A stretch of DNA of 64,000 nucleotides from Schauerella fraxinea (GTDB lineage Bacteria; Pseudomonadota; Gammaproteobacteria; Burkholderiales; Burkholderiaceae_B): NCBI GenBank assembly GCA_030849965.1, contig JAVDKL010000001.1:2090554-2154553 (forward strand), read 5' to 3'. The notes under the pieces were generated by a model, which saw only the letters and a list, made by a program, of their open reading frames with translations, ran no database searches and was not told where the DNA came from. Shown piece after piece: positions 23,659 through 33,311 of this stretch. Position numbers and translations under genes: made by a program. The first letter of the stretch is position 1. Every line of letters starts with the position of its first letter.

Positions 23659-25884
23659 TCAACGCGCGCGCGAGATGCGCACTTCGGCGCCGCGGCGTTT
23701 GACCTCGAGACCTTCGGACGGCAGGATCCGCAGCCCTTCGAGCCCCTTGATGTAGCTCGATCCCTGCATTTGCATGACACGGATCTTGTTGCGCATGACC
23801 ACCGGGTTATGCACGGGCATGCCGAACATCCAGACTTCGTCCAGAATGCGGGCGGAGTTGAAGTCACCGGTGTGCTGCGTGGCAGGCCCCAGGCACAACA
23901 TATGGCCTTCCCGGCCGAACACCGGGTATTGCCCCAGCGTGCAGTCGATCGTCCATTCGGCGCCGCCTTCGTAGCGATGGCCGGTGTTCAGATCCCACCA
24001 CGCCTCGCCCTTGGGCAGATACACGCGCACTTGGTTGCCGGGCTGCGTGATCGGTGCGACCAGCAATGCCGGCCCCAACAGATATTGCATATCCCAGGCA
24101 TGCGCCTGCTCATCGTTCGGGAACGACATGGCCATCGAACGTTGCACCGGCAAGCCGGAACGCGCGGCGTCTTCGATGGCGCCCAGCACGTACGGGATCA
24201 AGCGATAGCGCCACTGCATCCACGTCTTGGCGTGCTCGGCCACTTCTTCGCCAAAGTCCCAGGGCAACAGACCCGGCGTGCCTTGGAAACAGAGGTTGCC
24301 TGAGAACACACCGCACGTGAGCCAGCGCAGGTACAACTCGGGCGTCATCGTATCCAGCGGGGCGCTTGCGCAACCGATCGCGTGGATTTGCACCGGCACC
24401 GCGCTGGCGCCGATGGACAAGGCCGTGCGCAGCGTATGCGTGAGGCCATCCCAATCGTTGCTGACCTGCGGACCCACTTGCCACGGCAACCGTTGGGCGG
24501 CCGGAAACAGATCGGTACCCGGTGCGATGCCTTCCGGCGGCACCTTGTGACCCGCCACGGCGTCGTACAGACCGCGACGCGCCAGCAGCGGATACTGCGT
24601 GCGCAAGGCGGCACCCGATTCGCCCGAACGCGCCGTGACGCCTTCCGGAATATCGATCTGCACATCGCAGGCGGGTGCATCCAGACCGTCGTCGACCAAT
24701 TGGCGGTGACGCTCGACCCACAGGTTGTAGACATCCCGATAGGTCAAATCCAGCAAACCATAGGGCTTGCCTTGCGTGGCCGGAATGCCGTCGAACACCT
24801 GCGCCGAACCGTCGTCGCGCGACAGCAACCAACCGCGGTCTTCGAGTTCTTCGAAGAGCGGACTGGTATGCACGACGCCAGGAAAACCAGCGGCGCACAC
24901 ATGCACGTGGTGCTTGTGAAACAGCGCCAGCATTTGCTTGGCATCGGGAAACCGCGCCGCATCCCAGTCGAATACGGCCTTGTCGGATTGAAATGCCCAG
25001 GCCGCGGGCAGTGCCAGCGATACGGCATCCAACGGAAACGACTCGGCGCGCATGCGCTCGACCAACGCCACCGTTTCGGTAGGCATTTGGCCCGGCGCCT
25101 GCTGCAACCACGCGCCCATGGCCCACAGCGAGGGCTGGCCCGAGCGGCCGGTCAAGGCGGTGTACTGGTTGAGGATCTCGCCCGGATCGCCGACGAAGAA
25201 GAACACGTCGAGCGCGGTATCGTCGACCGTGACCAGGTAGGAAGACGGCTCGTCATCCACGCCCACCGCGTGCTCGACGCGGCGAATGGTATTGACGTAC
25301 ACGCCCCACCCTTTCGGGCTCCAGGCCAACGGCAACGCGCGATGCGCGGGATCGTCGGACACGACGAACTCTTGCCGGCGATTGAGATCGCCCGGCGTTT
25401 CACCCAGCCCGTAGACCGCTTCGCCGTCCTGCAATGCGAAGGTGGCCGTCCAGGTTGCGGCATCCTCATCGTCCAAGGCGTTGTGCCCAAAATCGGGCGA
25501 CATCGGCGTTGAGTGCGATGTAAATACCAGTTGGTCGGCGCGATAAAGGGCAATCCGCACCGGACTGGTGTGAATTTCAAGCGCCGTGTCGCCTTGGGTG
25601 AGACGCCAGCCGTGCGCGTTATCCAAAGGTACAAGCGTCGCTTCGCCGACAGCCTCTTGGCGGGCCAACAGCATATCTGTGACAGCGCGCTGCCTGCTGG
25701 TGGGCTTTTCGTCTGACAGGCGAGACGCCTCACCGCAACGCAGCCGATATACACCGGGCGCGTGCGCCTCGATGGCCAGCCGCAACCCTTCGCCCGCGTC
25801 GAAATCGACGCGAGTGGAGCGGGAAGTCAGCAACTCGGCCGAATCGAGTTGTATCGTATGATCAAAATCGTACTTGGGCGGCAC
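23659..25884 (-). CDS. Glycoside hydrolase family 31-like protein with altered active site
   Basis: A 741-residue cytoplasmic GH31-fold protein with an N-terminal beta domain (GEAVYGLGETPGDLNRR, residues 154-170), a central barrel and C-terminal beta domains (LLGPALLVAPI). The nucleophile position appears kept (QIDIPE, D411). Around the acid/base Asp, AQRLPWQVGPQVSNDW aligns with the usual S-Q-R...W-x-G-D...W, putting Gln473 in place of Asp. The D-I-G-G-F motif reads AIGCA. These changes predict loss or alteration of glycosidase activity. It begins with GTG preceded by GGGGAT. Alpha-glucosidase-like annotation would be by fold only. Confidence 0.8.
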   Translation of the reverse strand: MPPKYDFDHTIQLDSAELLTSRSTRVDFDAGEGLRLAIEAHAPGVYRLRCGEASRLSDEKPTSRQRAVTDMLLARQEAVGEATLVPLDNAHGWRLTQGDTALEIHTSPVRIALYRADQLVFTSHSTPMSPDFGHNALDDEDAATWTATFALQDGEAVYGLGETPGDLNRRQEFVVSDDPAHRALPLAWSPKGWGVYVNTIRRVEHAVGVDDEPSSYLVTVDDTALDVFFFVGDPGEILNQYTALTGRSGQPSLWAMGAWLQQAPGQMPTETVALVERMRAESFPLDAVSLALPAAWAFQSDKAVFDWDAARFPDAKQMLALFHKHHVHVCAAGFPGVVHTSPLFEELEDRGWLLSRDDGSAQVFDGIPATQGKPYGLLDLTYRDVYNLWVERHRQLVDDGLDAPACDVQIDIPEGVTARSGESGAALRTQYPLLARRGLYDAVAGHKVPPEGIAPGTDLFPAAQRLPWQVGPQVSNDWDGLTHTLRTALSIGASAVPVQIHAIGCASAPLDTMTPELYLRWLTCGVFSGNLCFQGTPGLLPWDFGEEVAEHAKTWMQWRYRLIPYVLGAIEDAARSGLPVQRSMAMSFPNDEQAHAWDMQYLLGPALLVAPITQPGNQVRVYLPKGEAWWDLNTGHRYEGGAEWTIDCTLGQYPVFGREGHMLCLGPATQHTGDFNSARILDEVWMFGMPVHNPVVMRNKIRVMQMQGSSYIKGLEGLRILPSEGLEVKRRGAEVRISRAR

Positions 25885-26021
25885 AGAGGATCCCCTGGCT
25901 TAAGCCAAAACCATCAAAAAACGCTATTTTGACGGATTTAGGCTTTGAAATAAACTCAAGTGGCCCTTTTTATTCTGTAGAGGGGCTGGACGGCACCTGC
26001 TGACCGTCCCTCTAGTGTGCC

Positions 26022-27938
26022 CTAACGTGGCGCAATAGCGTGTTGTAGCCCGGTTTCGAGGGGGCTGGGTTCACCGAAAAGCGTGGCTGAAATAAGATCG
26101 CCAGCGAGCGCCGACCAGCTCAATCCGCGCGATGCGTAGCCGGTGGCCACCCATAATCCGGCCCGATCGGGCACTGCACCGATGGCCGGCAACCTGCCCG
26201 GCAGCACCGCACGCCATCCCGCCCAACCCGGCATCTGATCCGGCCCCGAATGCATCGAGGCCCAATCGGCCGTGCCGCCGGACTGCCCGGAAAGCGTGTC
26301 AGCGCCGCCTGCCAGCAACCCGCGCACTTTTTCGATATTGACCGCGCGGCCGTCCGGCGTCACTGCCGACACGGCAGCGCCATGGGCGTATGTGCTGCCC
26401 GCCACACAATAGCCCTCCGTTGCGGGCAGCAGATAGCCCTGTCCACCCACGATACGGCGCGGCCCGCCCCTTAAGTGTTGCGCTGGCAAAAAGCTCACCT
26501 CGCCTGCCAAGGCGTGCATTTTGGCGAAACCGGGGCAAACCTGCTCCGTAAACGGCGCGAGCAAACGCGGCGCGTCGGCGGCATTGGCCACCACCACGAT
26601 AGGCGCGAAAGCCACGATCGCGTCGTCCGCACCATGCGCGCACCATTGGCCGGCGGCATCCTGCGACAGGCGGCGCACATCGGCATGAACCGTTTTGACG
26701 CCAGGCGTGCCCAGCAGCCCGACGATGAGGGCGTGCGGATCGATGCGCATGCCACAGGAAAAATAGACGCCGCCGCGTGCCAGGTCCAGGCCGGCCAATG
26801 CCGACGCTTGCCCTGCATCGACCGCGCGCACCCAATCGGCCGGAAATCCGAGCCGGTGCACGGTGTCGGCCATGACGGCCACTTGGGCATCGTCGCGCGC
26901 CAGTTGCACCGTGCCGCAGCGCACGGGCGCCGCAGCACCGGGCAATGTGAGCCAGCGCGCCTGAGCGCGATGACTGCCCGCCCGCGAGAGTCGCGCACGC
27001 ACATCGTCGTCACGTGAAATCAACGGTGTGAGTGCCGCAGCGCGGTGACCCGCGTGCACGCCTTGATCGACCCCGGCAGGCGCGGCATCGAGCACGGTGA
27101 CGGCAGCGCCTCGCAATGCAAGGGCTTGAGCGATGCCCGCACCCGCGATACCGCCGCCCACCACCAGCACGTGGTCAGGCGAAGCAGTCATCGCTTTCCG
27201 ACCGGGCCCGGCATACGTGCCCTGCGTCATCATGAGGCCGCCACCGGCGCCGCCCACAATCTCGGCATCGAACTGCGCCGCGCACAAGGCATTGACGACG
27301 GCCCGCTCGGTGACCCACGACGCCAGACGCGCGCCCGGCGCGGCTTGGCGGGCCAGATGAGCCATCACGTCGGCCGTATACATTTCGGGATTGCGCGTGG
27401 GCGAAAAGCCGTCGAGAAAGAACGCATCCACCGTCGCATCGGACTGCGGCAAGGTATGGCGTAGGTCGCCCAACGCGAGCGTAAGCGTGACGCGCCCGCC
27501 TTCGAATTCGAGCCGGTGCACACCGGGCAGCCGCGCAGGCCATTGCGCCAGCATGGCGTGAACGTCGCCCATCATGGCTTGCGGCACGAGGGCGGTGAGC
27601 GCCCGGCGCAGGTCATCGGCCGCCAGCGGATAGCCTTCGAAGGCCAACACGTGCAGCGAACGCGGGCGCTGCGGATCGCGGCGCCAAGCCTCCCACAACG
27701 TCAGAAAATTGATTCCCACGCCGAAGCCGATGTCGGCCACAGTGAAACGCGACGTGCCACGCCACCTCGAGGACGTGTCGGTGCCGGCCATGAAAATACG
27801 GGTGGCACGTACGAAGGCGCCCGTGCGGGCGTGATACGTTTCGTTGAAGCGCGCACTGTGCAAGGTGCCACCGTTATCCAGGGCGGCAAGTGGATCGGGC
27901 AACGCGTAGGTAGGAGACGAAGGCAAGGGACCCGACAT
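26022..27938 (-). CDS. mnmC: Bifunctional tRNA modification enzyme MnmC
   Basis: A 638-residue two-domain enzyme that completes mnm5(s2)U34 on tRNAs. The N-terminal methyltransferase domain, about residues 1-235, has FTVADIGFGVGINFLTLW and the DUF752 stretch VDAFFLDGFSPTRNPEMY. The C-terminal FAD domain has the dinucleotide motif VVGGGIAGAGIAQALALRG and finishes GYASRGLSWSALAGDLI. It demodifies cmnm5U to nm5U and then methylates it to mnm5U. Substrates include tRNA-Lys(TTT), whose gene lies in this window. Confidence 0.95.
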   Translation of the reverse strand: MSGPLPSSPTYALPDPLAALDNGGTLHSARFNETYHARTGAFVRATRIFMAGTDTSSRWRGTSRFTVADIGFGVGINFLTLWEAWRRDPQRPRSLHVLAFEGYPLAADDLRRALTALVPQAMMGDVHAMLAQWPARLPGVHRLEFEGGRVTLTLALGDLRHTLPQSDATVDAFFLDGFSPTRNPEMYTADVMAHLARQAAPGARLASWVTERAVVNALCAAQFDAEIVGGAGGGLMMTQGTYAGPGRKAMTASPDHVLVVGGGIAGAGIAQALALRGAAVTVLDAAPAGVDQGVHAGHRAAALTPLISRDDDVRARLSRAGSHRAQARWLTLPGAAAPVRCGTVQLARDDAQVAVMADTVHRLGFPADWVRAVDAGQASALAGLDLARGGVYFSCGMRIDPHALIVGLLGTPGVKTVHADVRRLSQDAAGQWCAHGADDAIVAFAPIVVVANAADAPRLLAPFTEQVCPGFAKMHALAGEVSFLPAQHLRGGPRRIVGGQGYLLPATEGYCVAGSTYAHGAAVSAVTPDGRAVNIEKVRGLLAGGADTLSGQSGGTADWASMHSGPDQMPGWAGWRAVLPGRLPAIGAVPDRAGLWVATGYASRGLSWSALAGDLISATLFGEPSPLETGLQHAIAPR

Positions 27939-28074
27939 GAAAAAGACAACTGGCGATTCTAGAATGAGGACGTCAGGGGTACCATCGGAAGATCGCCACC
28001 GATACGGCCCTGCCCGCTACAGCAACGCTTGACGCCGCTTCGATTAAAACCTAAGTTGAGACGCTCTACGATTC

Positions 28075-28938
28075 ATGACTGATTCCACGCATATTGTTCC
28101 TCTCGATCTCGGCGGCGCACTGGATGTTGCCGTTACCGCAGCGCACGCCGGCGCTGCCATTTTGCAGGCCTACGCCAGCCACCGTGCCGATCTCGTGATC
28201 GACCACAAGGCGCGCAACGATCTGGTGTCGCAGGCCGACCGCGAATCGGAAGCGGCGGTGATCGAGATCCTGCGCGCCCGCACACCCGCCTTCGGCATCG
28301 TGGCCGAAGAAACGGGCGGACGCCCCGAAGGACAAGCCACCTGGTATATCGACCCGCTGGATGGCACCACCAATTTCCTGCACGGCATCCCGCATTACGC
28401 GGTGTCGATTGCGCTGGTGGCGCATGCCGGCACGGTGATCTCGGGCACCGAAACGTTGACCGAAGATACGCCTGTGGTTGCCGTGGTGTATGACCCCAGC
28501 CGCGAAGAATTGTTCAATTCGGTGTATGGCGTCGGCGCGTGGTTGAACGGCCAACGCATTGCCTGCTCGCGCACGCCCACGCTCGCCGAATCGGTAGTGG
28601 CAACCGGCTTCCCGTTTCGTGACTTTTCGTTTTCGGATCAATACATGCCGATGCTGCACGACGCGATCAACACCACGCGCGGCGTGCGACGCGCAGGCGC
28701 GGCATCGCTGGACCTGGCATGGACAGCATGCGGACGCTACGACGCGTATTGGGAAATGGCCTTGGCATCGTGGGACGTGGCGGCCGGTACGCTGCTCGTG
28801 CGCGAAGCCGGTGGCGTAGCGCGCGATATGTACGGACGCGACCCCTGGCCGATCGGCGGTTACGTGATTGCAGGCAACCGCGACACCACGGCGGAACTGC
28901 AGGCCATGATCGACCCGCATCTGAAGCGGCCTGAGTAG
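28075..28938 (+). CDS. Inositol monophosphatase family protein
   Basis: A 287-residue Mg-dependent phosphatase. Metal-binding motifs are the E-E in VAEETGG, WYIDPLDGTTNFLHG, and SWDVAAGTLLVREAGG, all intact. Members cleave inositol phosphates, and some also act on fructose bisphosphate, histidinol phosphate or PAP. It is longer than E. coli SuhB and about 50% diverged by eye, so the exact substrate is uncertain. Lies alone between the divergent mnmC and convergent acyl-CoA ligase gene. Confidence 0.9.
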   Translation: MTDSTHIVPLDLGGALDVAVTAAHAGAAILQAYASHRADLVIDHKARNDLVSQADRESEAAVIEILRARTPAFGIVAEETGGRPEGQATWYIDPLDGTTNFLHGIPHYAVSIALVAHAGTVISGTETLTEDTPVVAVVYDPSREELFNSVYGVGAWLNGQRIACSRTPTLAESVVATGFPFRDFSFSDQYMPMLHDAINTTRGVRRAGAASLDLAWTACGRYDAYWEMALASWDVAAGTLLVREAGGVARDMYGRDPWPIGGYVIAGNRDTTAELQAMIDPHLKRPE

Positions 28939-29001
28939 CTGCGATATCAGCCTAGGTCAGCCGCAGCATGACATGCCATTACCCTGCGGCCATACGCGCA
29001 C

Positions 29002-30732
29002 TCAAGCGCGGCGTTGCGACGGCTCGGTGGGTTGCCGATCGGCGCCTCGCACTTCTTCCTTGGGCAGGTCCTCGCGCAGCTCGCGCCGCAGGATCTTGCC
29101 CACGTTGGTCTTCGGCAATTCTTCGCGAAACACCACCTGCCGCGGCCGTTTATAGCCGGTGAGCTTGTCGCGGCAAAACGTGAGCACGTCCTGCTCGGTC
29201 AGCGCCGGATCCTTCTTCACCACGAATACTTTCACCGCCTCGCCGGAGTGCTCATCGGGCACGCCGATGGCCGCGCACTCAAGCACGCCAGGGTGCGCGG
29301 CCACCACTTCTTCGACCTCGTTGGGATACACGTTGAATCCCGACACCAAGATCATGTCTTTCTTGCGGTCGACGATGCGGGTATAGCCCTTTTCGTCCAT
29401 GACGCCGATATCGCCTGTGCGGAAAAAACCATCGGCCGTCATGGCGGCGCGCGTTTCGGCTTCATTGCGCCAATAGCCCAGCATGACTTGCGGGCCGCGG
29501 ATACCAATCTCGCCGCGTTCGCCGATCGGCAAGGCATTGCCGGCATCGTCCAGGATCGCCACATCGGTGGACGGCAACGGCAAGCCGATCGCACCTGAGT
29601 ATTCCGTGGCATCTGTGGGATTGACCACCGCCACCGGCGACGTTTCGGATAGTCCATAACCTTCGATCAGCGGTTTGCCCGTGAGCTTGAGCCATCGCTC
29701 CGCGACCGCGCGTTGCACGGCCATGCCGCCACCCAACGTCAACTTCAGCGGCGTGAAGTCGAGCTGGGCAAACGCGCTGTTGTGCGCCAGCGCGTTGAAG
29801 AGTGTGTTGACCGCCGGAAAGAGATTGACCGGCGTTTTTTTCCACGCGGCGACGAGCGTGGGCAGGTCGCGCGGATTGATGATGAGCAGGTTGCGCATGC
29901 CCTTGTGCATCGCATAGAACCCGCACACCGTGAGCGCGAAGATGTGATACAGCGGCAAGGCGCTGATGATCACCAGTTGCGACTCGCCCGAGCCGCGCAA
30001 TGCGGGTGCCGCCACCGCCTCGGTTTGCAACGTATTGGCGACCAGATTGCGATGCGACAACATCGCACCTTTCGGCGTGCCGGTTGTGCCGCCGGTGTAC
30101 TGCAGCACAGCGATATCTTCCATCGCAATGATGGGTGGCGTAAACGACGCGCGCGCACCTTGCGCCAGCACGGCATTCAATTTGACCGCGCCGTCGATAT
30201 GCCATTCGGGGATCATCTTTTTCAGATACTTCGCCCCCAGATTGACCACCATCGATTTGAGACCGCCCAGCAAATCGCCCGGCCCGGTAACTACCACATG
30301 CTGCAGACTGCTGCGATCCGAAACGTCCTGCAGCGTGCGGGCAAAATTTTCGAGCAACACGATCACCGCGGCGCCACTATCCTTGAGCACGCGTTCGAGT
30401 TCGACGCTCTTATAAAGCGGATTGACGTTGACCACGACGTGGCCGGCGCGAAACACGCCCAGCAACGCCACCAGATACGCCGGCACATTGGGCATCATGA
30501 TGGCCACGCGCGATCCGCGCGGCAGTTGCAAGGATTGCAGCCAGGCCGCAAAGGCGCGGCCGTGCTCGTCGATACGACGATAGGTGATGTCGGCGCCCAT
30601 CGCCGTACATGCCACGCGATCGGCATGACGCACGCAAGCGCGATCGAGAAGATCGACAAGCGACGAATAGCCGTCGGTGGATATTTCTGCTGGCACCTCA
30701 GCCGGGTAGTGCGCGAGCCACGGTCGGTTCAT
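29002..30732 (-). CDS. fadD: Long-chain fatty-acid-CoA ligase
   Basis: A 576-residue acyl-activating enzyme of the FadD type that forms acyl-CoA via an acyl-adenylate. The AMP-binding P-loop YTGGTTGTPKGAMLSHRNL, EGYGLSETSPV, and FRTGDIG plus VSGFNVYPNEVEEVV of the mobile C-domain are present; the catalytic Lys is expected in LPKTNVGKILRRELR. Start 30732 is chosen because GGAGA is eight bases before it, overlapping the alternative ATG at 30747. Chain-length preference is not visible. Confidence 0.93.
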   Translation of the reverse strand: MNRPWLAHYPAEVPAEISTDGYSSLVDLLDRACVRHADRVACTAMGADITYRRIDEHGRAFAAWLQSLQLPRGSRVAIMMPNVPAYLVALLGVFRAGHVVVNVNPLYKSVELERVLKDSGAAVIVLLENFARTLQDVSDRSSLQHVVVTGPGDLLGGLKSMVVNLGAKYLKKMIPEWHIDGAVKLNAVLAQGARASFTPPIIAMEDIAVLQYTGGTTGTPKGAMLSHRNLVANTLQTEAVAAPALRGSGESQLVIISALPLYHIFALTVCGFYAMHKGMRNLLIINPRDLPTLVAAWKKTPVNLFPAVNTLFNALAHNSAFAQLDFTPLKLTLGGGMAVQRAVAERWLKLTGKPLIEGYGLSETSPVAVVNPTDATEYSGAIGLPLPSTDVAILDDAGNALPIGERGEIGIRGPQVMLGYWRNEAETRAAMTADGFFRTGDIGVMDEKGYTRIVDRKKDMILVSGFNVYPNEVEEVVAAHPGVLECAAIGVPDEHSGEAVKVFVVKKDPALTEQDVLTFCRDKLTGYKRPRQVVFREELPKTNVGKILRRELREDLPKEEVRGADRQPTEPSQRRA

Positions 30733-30805
30733 GAGGGTTGTCTCCATTAGATATTTATGGGTTTGATGATACCCTCAGAAATATTGAATTTCGACCGTCA
30801 TCCAT

Positions 30806-32005
30806 ATGAAACTCATCGAACCGATTTTGTCCTGGCACGCCGAATTGACGGCAATCCGACGCGATTTGCACGCGCATCCCGAACTGTCTTATGAAGAGTT
30901 CCGCACCTCCGATGTGGTGGCTGCGAAACTCACCGAATGGGGCATCGACGTTCATCGCGGCATGGGCGGCACAGGTGTGGTGGGCGTCATTCGCGGCAAG
31001 GGCAACAGCACGCGCGCCGTAGGGTTGCGGGCCGACATGGATGCGCTGCCGATGCAGGAGGTCAATACCTTTGCGCATGCGAGCACGATCCCCGGCAAGA
31101 TGCACGGCTGCGGCCACGACGGCCACACCACGATGCTGCTGGGCGCGGCGCGCTACCTCGCGGAATCGCGCGATTTCGACGGCATCGTCTACGTGATTTT
31201 CCAACCCGCCGAAGAAGGCGGCGCGGGTGCCAAGCGCATGGTGGACGATGGCCTGTTCGACACCTTCCCGATGGACGCGGTATTCGGCATGCACAACTGG
31301 CCGGGCATGCCCGTGGGCCAGTTTGGATTGACCGACGGCCCGATCATGGCGTCGGCCAATGAGTTCAAGATCACGCTCACCGGGCGCGGCAGTCACGCCG
31401 GCATGCCGCATCTGGGTGTGGATCCTGTGATGGCGGTGGTGCAATTGGCGCAGTCGATGCAAACCATCGTCACGCGCAACCGCAATCCTGTCGACGCCGC
31501 CGTATTGAGCATCACGCAGATTCACACAGGCAGCGCGGATAACGTGGTGCCCAACGATGCCGTGATGCGCGGCACGGTGCGCACGTTTACGCTCGAAACG
31601 TTGGACCTGATCGAGCGCCGGATGCGCGAGATCTCCGAACACACGGCGGCGGCCATGGGTTGCACTGTCGACTTCCAGTTCGAGCGCAACTATCCGCCCA
31701 CCATCAACCATCCCAAGGAAGCTGCGTTCAGCGCCGATGTGCTGCGCGATATCGTCGGCAGTCAGAACGTGAATGCCGCGGTCGACCCCACGATGGGCGC
31801 GGAAGATTTCGCGTTCATGCTGCTCGCCAAACCCGGTAGCTATATCTGGTTGGGTGCGGGCCTGGGCGAGCATCGCGATGCCGGCCATGGCATGGGCCCG
31901 TGCATGTTGCACAACGGCAGCTACGACTTCAACGACGATGTCTTGCCGCTGGGCGCCACATACTGGGTCGAGCTCGCTCGCAAATGGTTGGCGCAACCGG
32001 CTTAG
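30806..32005 (+). CDS. M20 family amidohydrolase (hippurate hydrolase-like)
   Basis: A 399-residue metallo-amidohydrolase of the M20D group. The sequence RRDLHAHPELSYEEFRT and the metal-binding stretch MHGCGHDGHTTMLLGAA, followed by VIFQPAEEGGAGAKRMVDDGLF, identify it. Relatives hydrolyse N-acyl or aromatic amides such as hippurate, indole-amino acids or N-acetyl amino acids. The substrate here is unknown. Its stop codon touches a 15-bp tandem repeat array. The gene is divergent from the acyl-CoA ligase gene. Confidence 0.92.
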   Translation: MKLIEPILSWHAELTAIRRDLHAHPELSYEEFRTSDVVAAKLTEWGIDVHRGMGGTGVVGVIRGKGNSTRAVGLRADMDALPMQEVNTFAHASTIPGKMHGCGHDGHTTMLLGAARYLAESRDFDGIVYVIFQPAEEGGAGAKRMVDDGLFDTFPMDAVFGMHNWPGMPVGQFGLTDGPIMASANEFKITLTGRGSHAGMPHLGVDPVMAVVQLAQSMQTIVTRNRNPVDAAVLSITQIHTGSADNVVPNDAVMRGTVRTFTLETLDLIERRMREISEHTAAAMGCTVDFQFERNYPPTINHPKEAAFSADVLRDIVGSQNVNAAVDPTMGAEDFAFMLLAKPGSYIWLGAGLGEHRDAGHGMGPCMLHNGSYDFNDDVLPLGATYWVELARKWLAQPA

Positions 32006-32153
32006 TCGCTGTTGGACCGGTCGCTGTTGGACCGGTCGCTGTTGGACCGGTCGCTGTTGGACTGTAGCTGTTCGACCGATCGCTGTTTGACTGGTCGCAG
32101 TATGACCGGTCGCAGTTTGACCGGTCGCCGTTGAACACGTCATAGCGGGACCG
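32005..32153. repeat. 15-bp tandem repeat array, about 10 units
   Basis: Units of consensus GTCGCTGTTGGACCG start at the last base of the M20 stop codon. The first three are identical, the fourth has one change, and the later ones are increasingly divergent (one unit 14 bp). Each unit junction makes ACCGGT. The array lies between convergent genes and is not coding. Confidence 0.92.
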
Positions 32154-32180
32154 GCCGCAAGCTAAGTGCATGCATCCGGA

Positions 32181-33056
32181 CTAGTCATTCAAACACGCCG
32201 TCAGAAACCGCGCCGCCGCCCGACTGGGTGCGCTGGCGTGGGGCACCAAGATGCTCAAGGTGCGCTGCAAGGTGAATGACCCGATGCGCACCACGGCCAA
32301 CGTGCCGTCCTCGTGCTGCATCGACATGGCCGACACAAACCCCACGCCCAACCCGGCGCGCACGGCGTGCTTCACGCCCTCTACCCCGGCAAGCTCCAGC
32401 GCCGCCACGGGGAAGTGGCCGGCATCGGCAAACGCTTGCTCGACCAATCGGCGCACGCCCGACCCCGGCTCACGCATCACCATCGGCTCATCGGCCAACG
32501 CGGCCAACGGCAAACGGCCGGCGCCGGCCAAAGGATGCGCCGCCCCCACGATGGCCACCACTTCATCCTGCCGCCAGGGATACACGGCCGTGTCGGCAGG
32601 CAATTGCGACGGCACTTCGCCTTCAATGAAAGCCATATCCAACGTTGGCAGTCGCTCGACGATTTCGCGGGTATTGCCATCGGATAGGTGCACGCCAACG
32701 GTGGGATGCGCCGTGCGGAACGCCGCGACCAATGCCGGCAGCAGATAACTCGCGGGTGTTGTGCTGGCTCCCAACCGCAATGTGCCGGCGATCACGCCCC
32801 GCCAGGTATCGCGCAGCGCGCGGGCTTGCTCGTAGCTCTGGCGCAGTTGCCGCGCGTGCTCGGCCAGCCGTTCGCCCGCCGCAGTCAGGGCGATGCCATG
32901 GCCGCTGCGGTGATACAGCGGTTCGCCAAACCAGACCTGCAGGGCACGCAGTTGCCCGGACACCGCGGGCTGCGAAAGATGCAGCGCCACCGCGGCGCGG
33001 CTGATATTGCGCTCATCAGCCACGCGGGCAAAGGTGAGGAGTTGGTCAGGGGTCAT
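32181..33056 (-). CDS. LysR-type regulator, YeiE-like
   Basis: A 291-residue LysR regulator. The winged helix (residues 1-60) has LLTFARVADERNISRAAVALHLSQPAVSGQLRAL. The rest is a two-lobed ligand-binding domain. It is divergent from a YeiH-type membrane protein, the same pairing as E. coli yeiE-yeiH, and probably controls that gene. YeiE senses sulfite in some bacteria; whether this protein does is inference. It lies 255 bp from the yeiH start, leaving ample space for a LysR site. Confidence 0.87.
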   Translation of the reverse strand: MTPDQLLTFARVADERNISRAAVALHLSQPAVSGQLRALQVWFGEPLYHRSGHGIALTAAGERLAEHARQLRQSYEQARALRDTWRGVIAGTLRLGASTTPASYLLPALVAAFRTAHPTVGVHLSDGNTREIVERLPTLDMAFIEGEVPSQLPADTAVYPWRQDEVVAIVGAAHPLAGAGRLPLAALADEPMVMREPGSGVRRLVEQAFADAGHFPVAALELAGVEGVKHAVRAGLGVGFVSAMSMQHEDGTLAVVRIGSFTLQRTLSILVPHASAPSRAAARFLTACLND

Positions 33057-33311
33057 GGATCACTTGGGCTAGCAGGTGGAACGGTGAGGGGCGCAGACGT
33101 CAGCGCCAAGCTCATGAAGAGGCTGGGGGGTCGAACATCCTAGGTGGCAACAATTGATGCCCCAGATTCAAAGCAAAAGAACCAAGCCATTTCCTGCCAT
33201 TCACATCAGAGACTATCAGCTTAGCTGATATTAGTTATCCGATAATCGGTCTTTGTCCAATGATGCCGGCGTTTTATATTGCTATACGTAATATCAAAAC
33301 CTTGGAATATC

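Noticed and set aside
25977..26015. Inverted repeat between mnmC and the GH31 gene considered as a terminator
   Set aside because: TAGAGG/CCTCTA and GACGG/CCGTC pair, but a bulge interrupts the stem and no T-run follows on the strand being transcribed.
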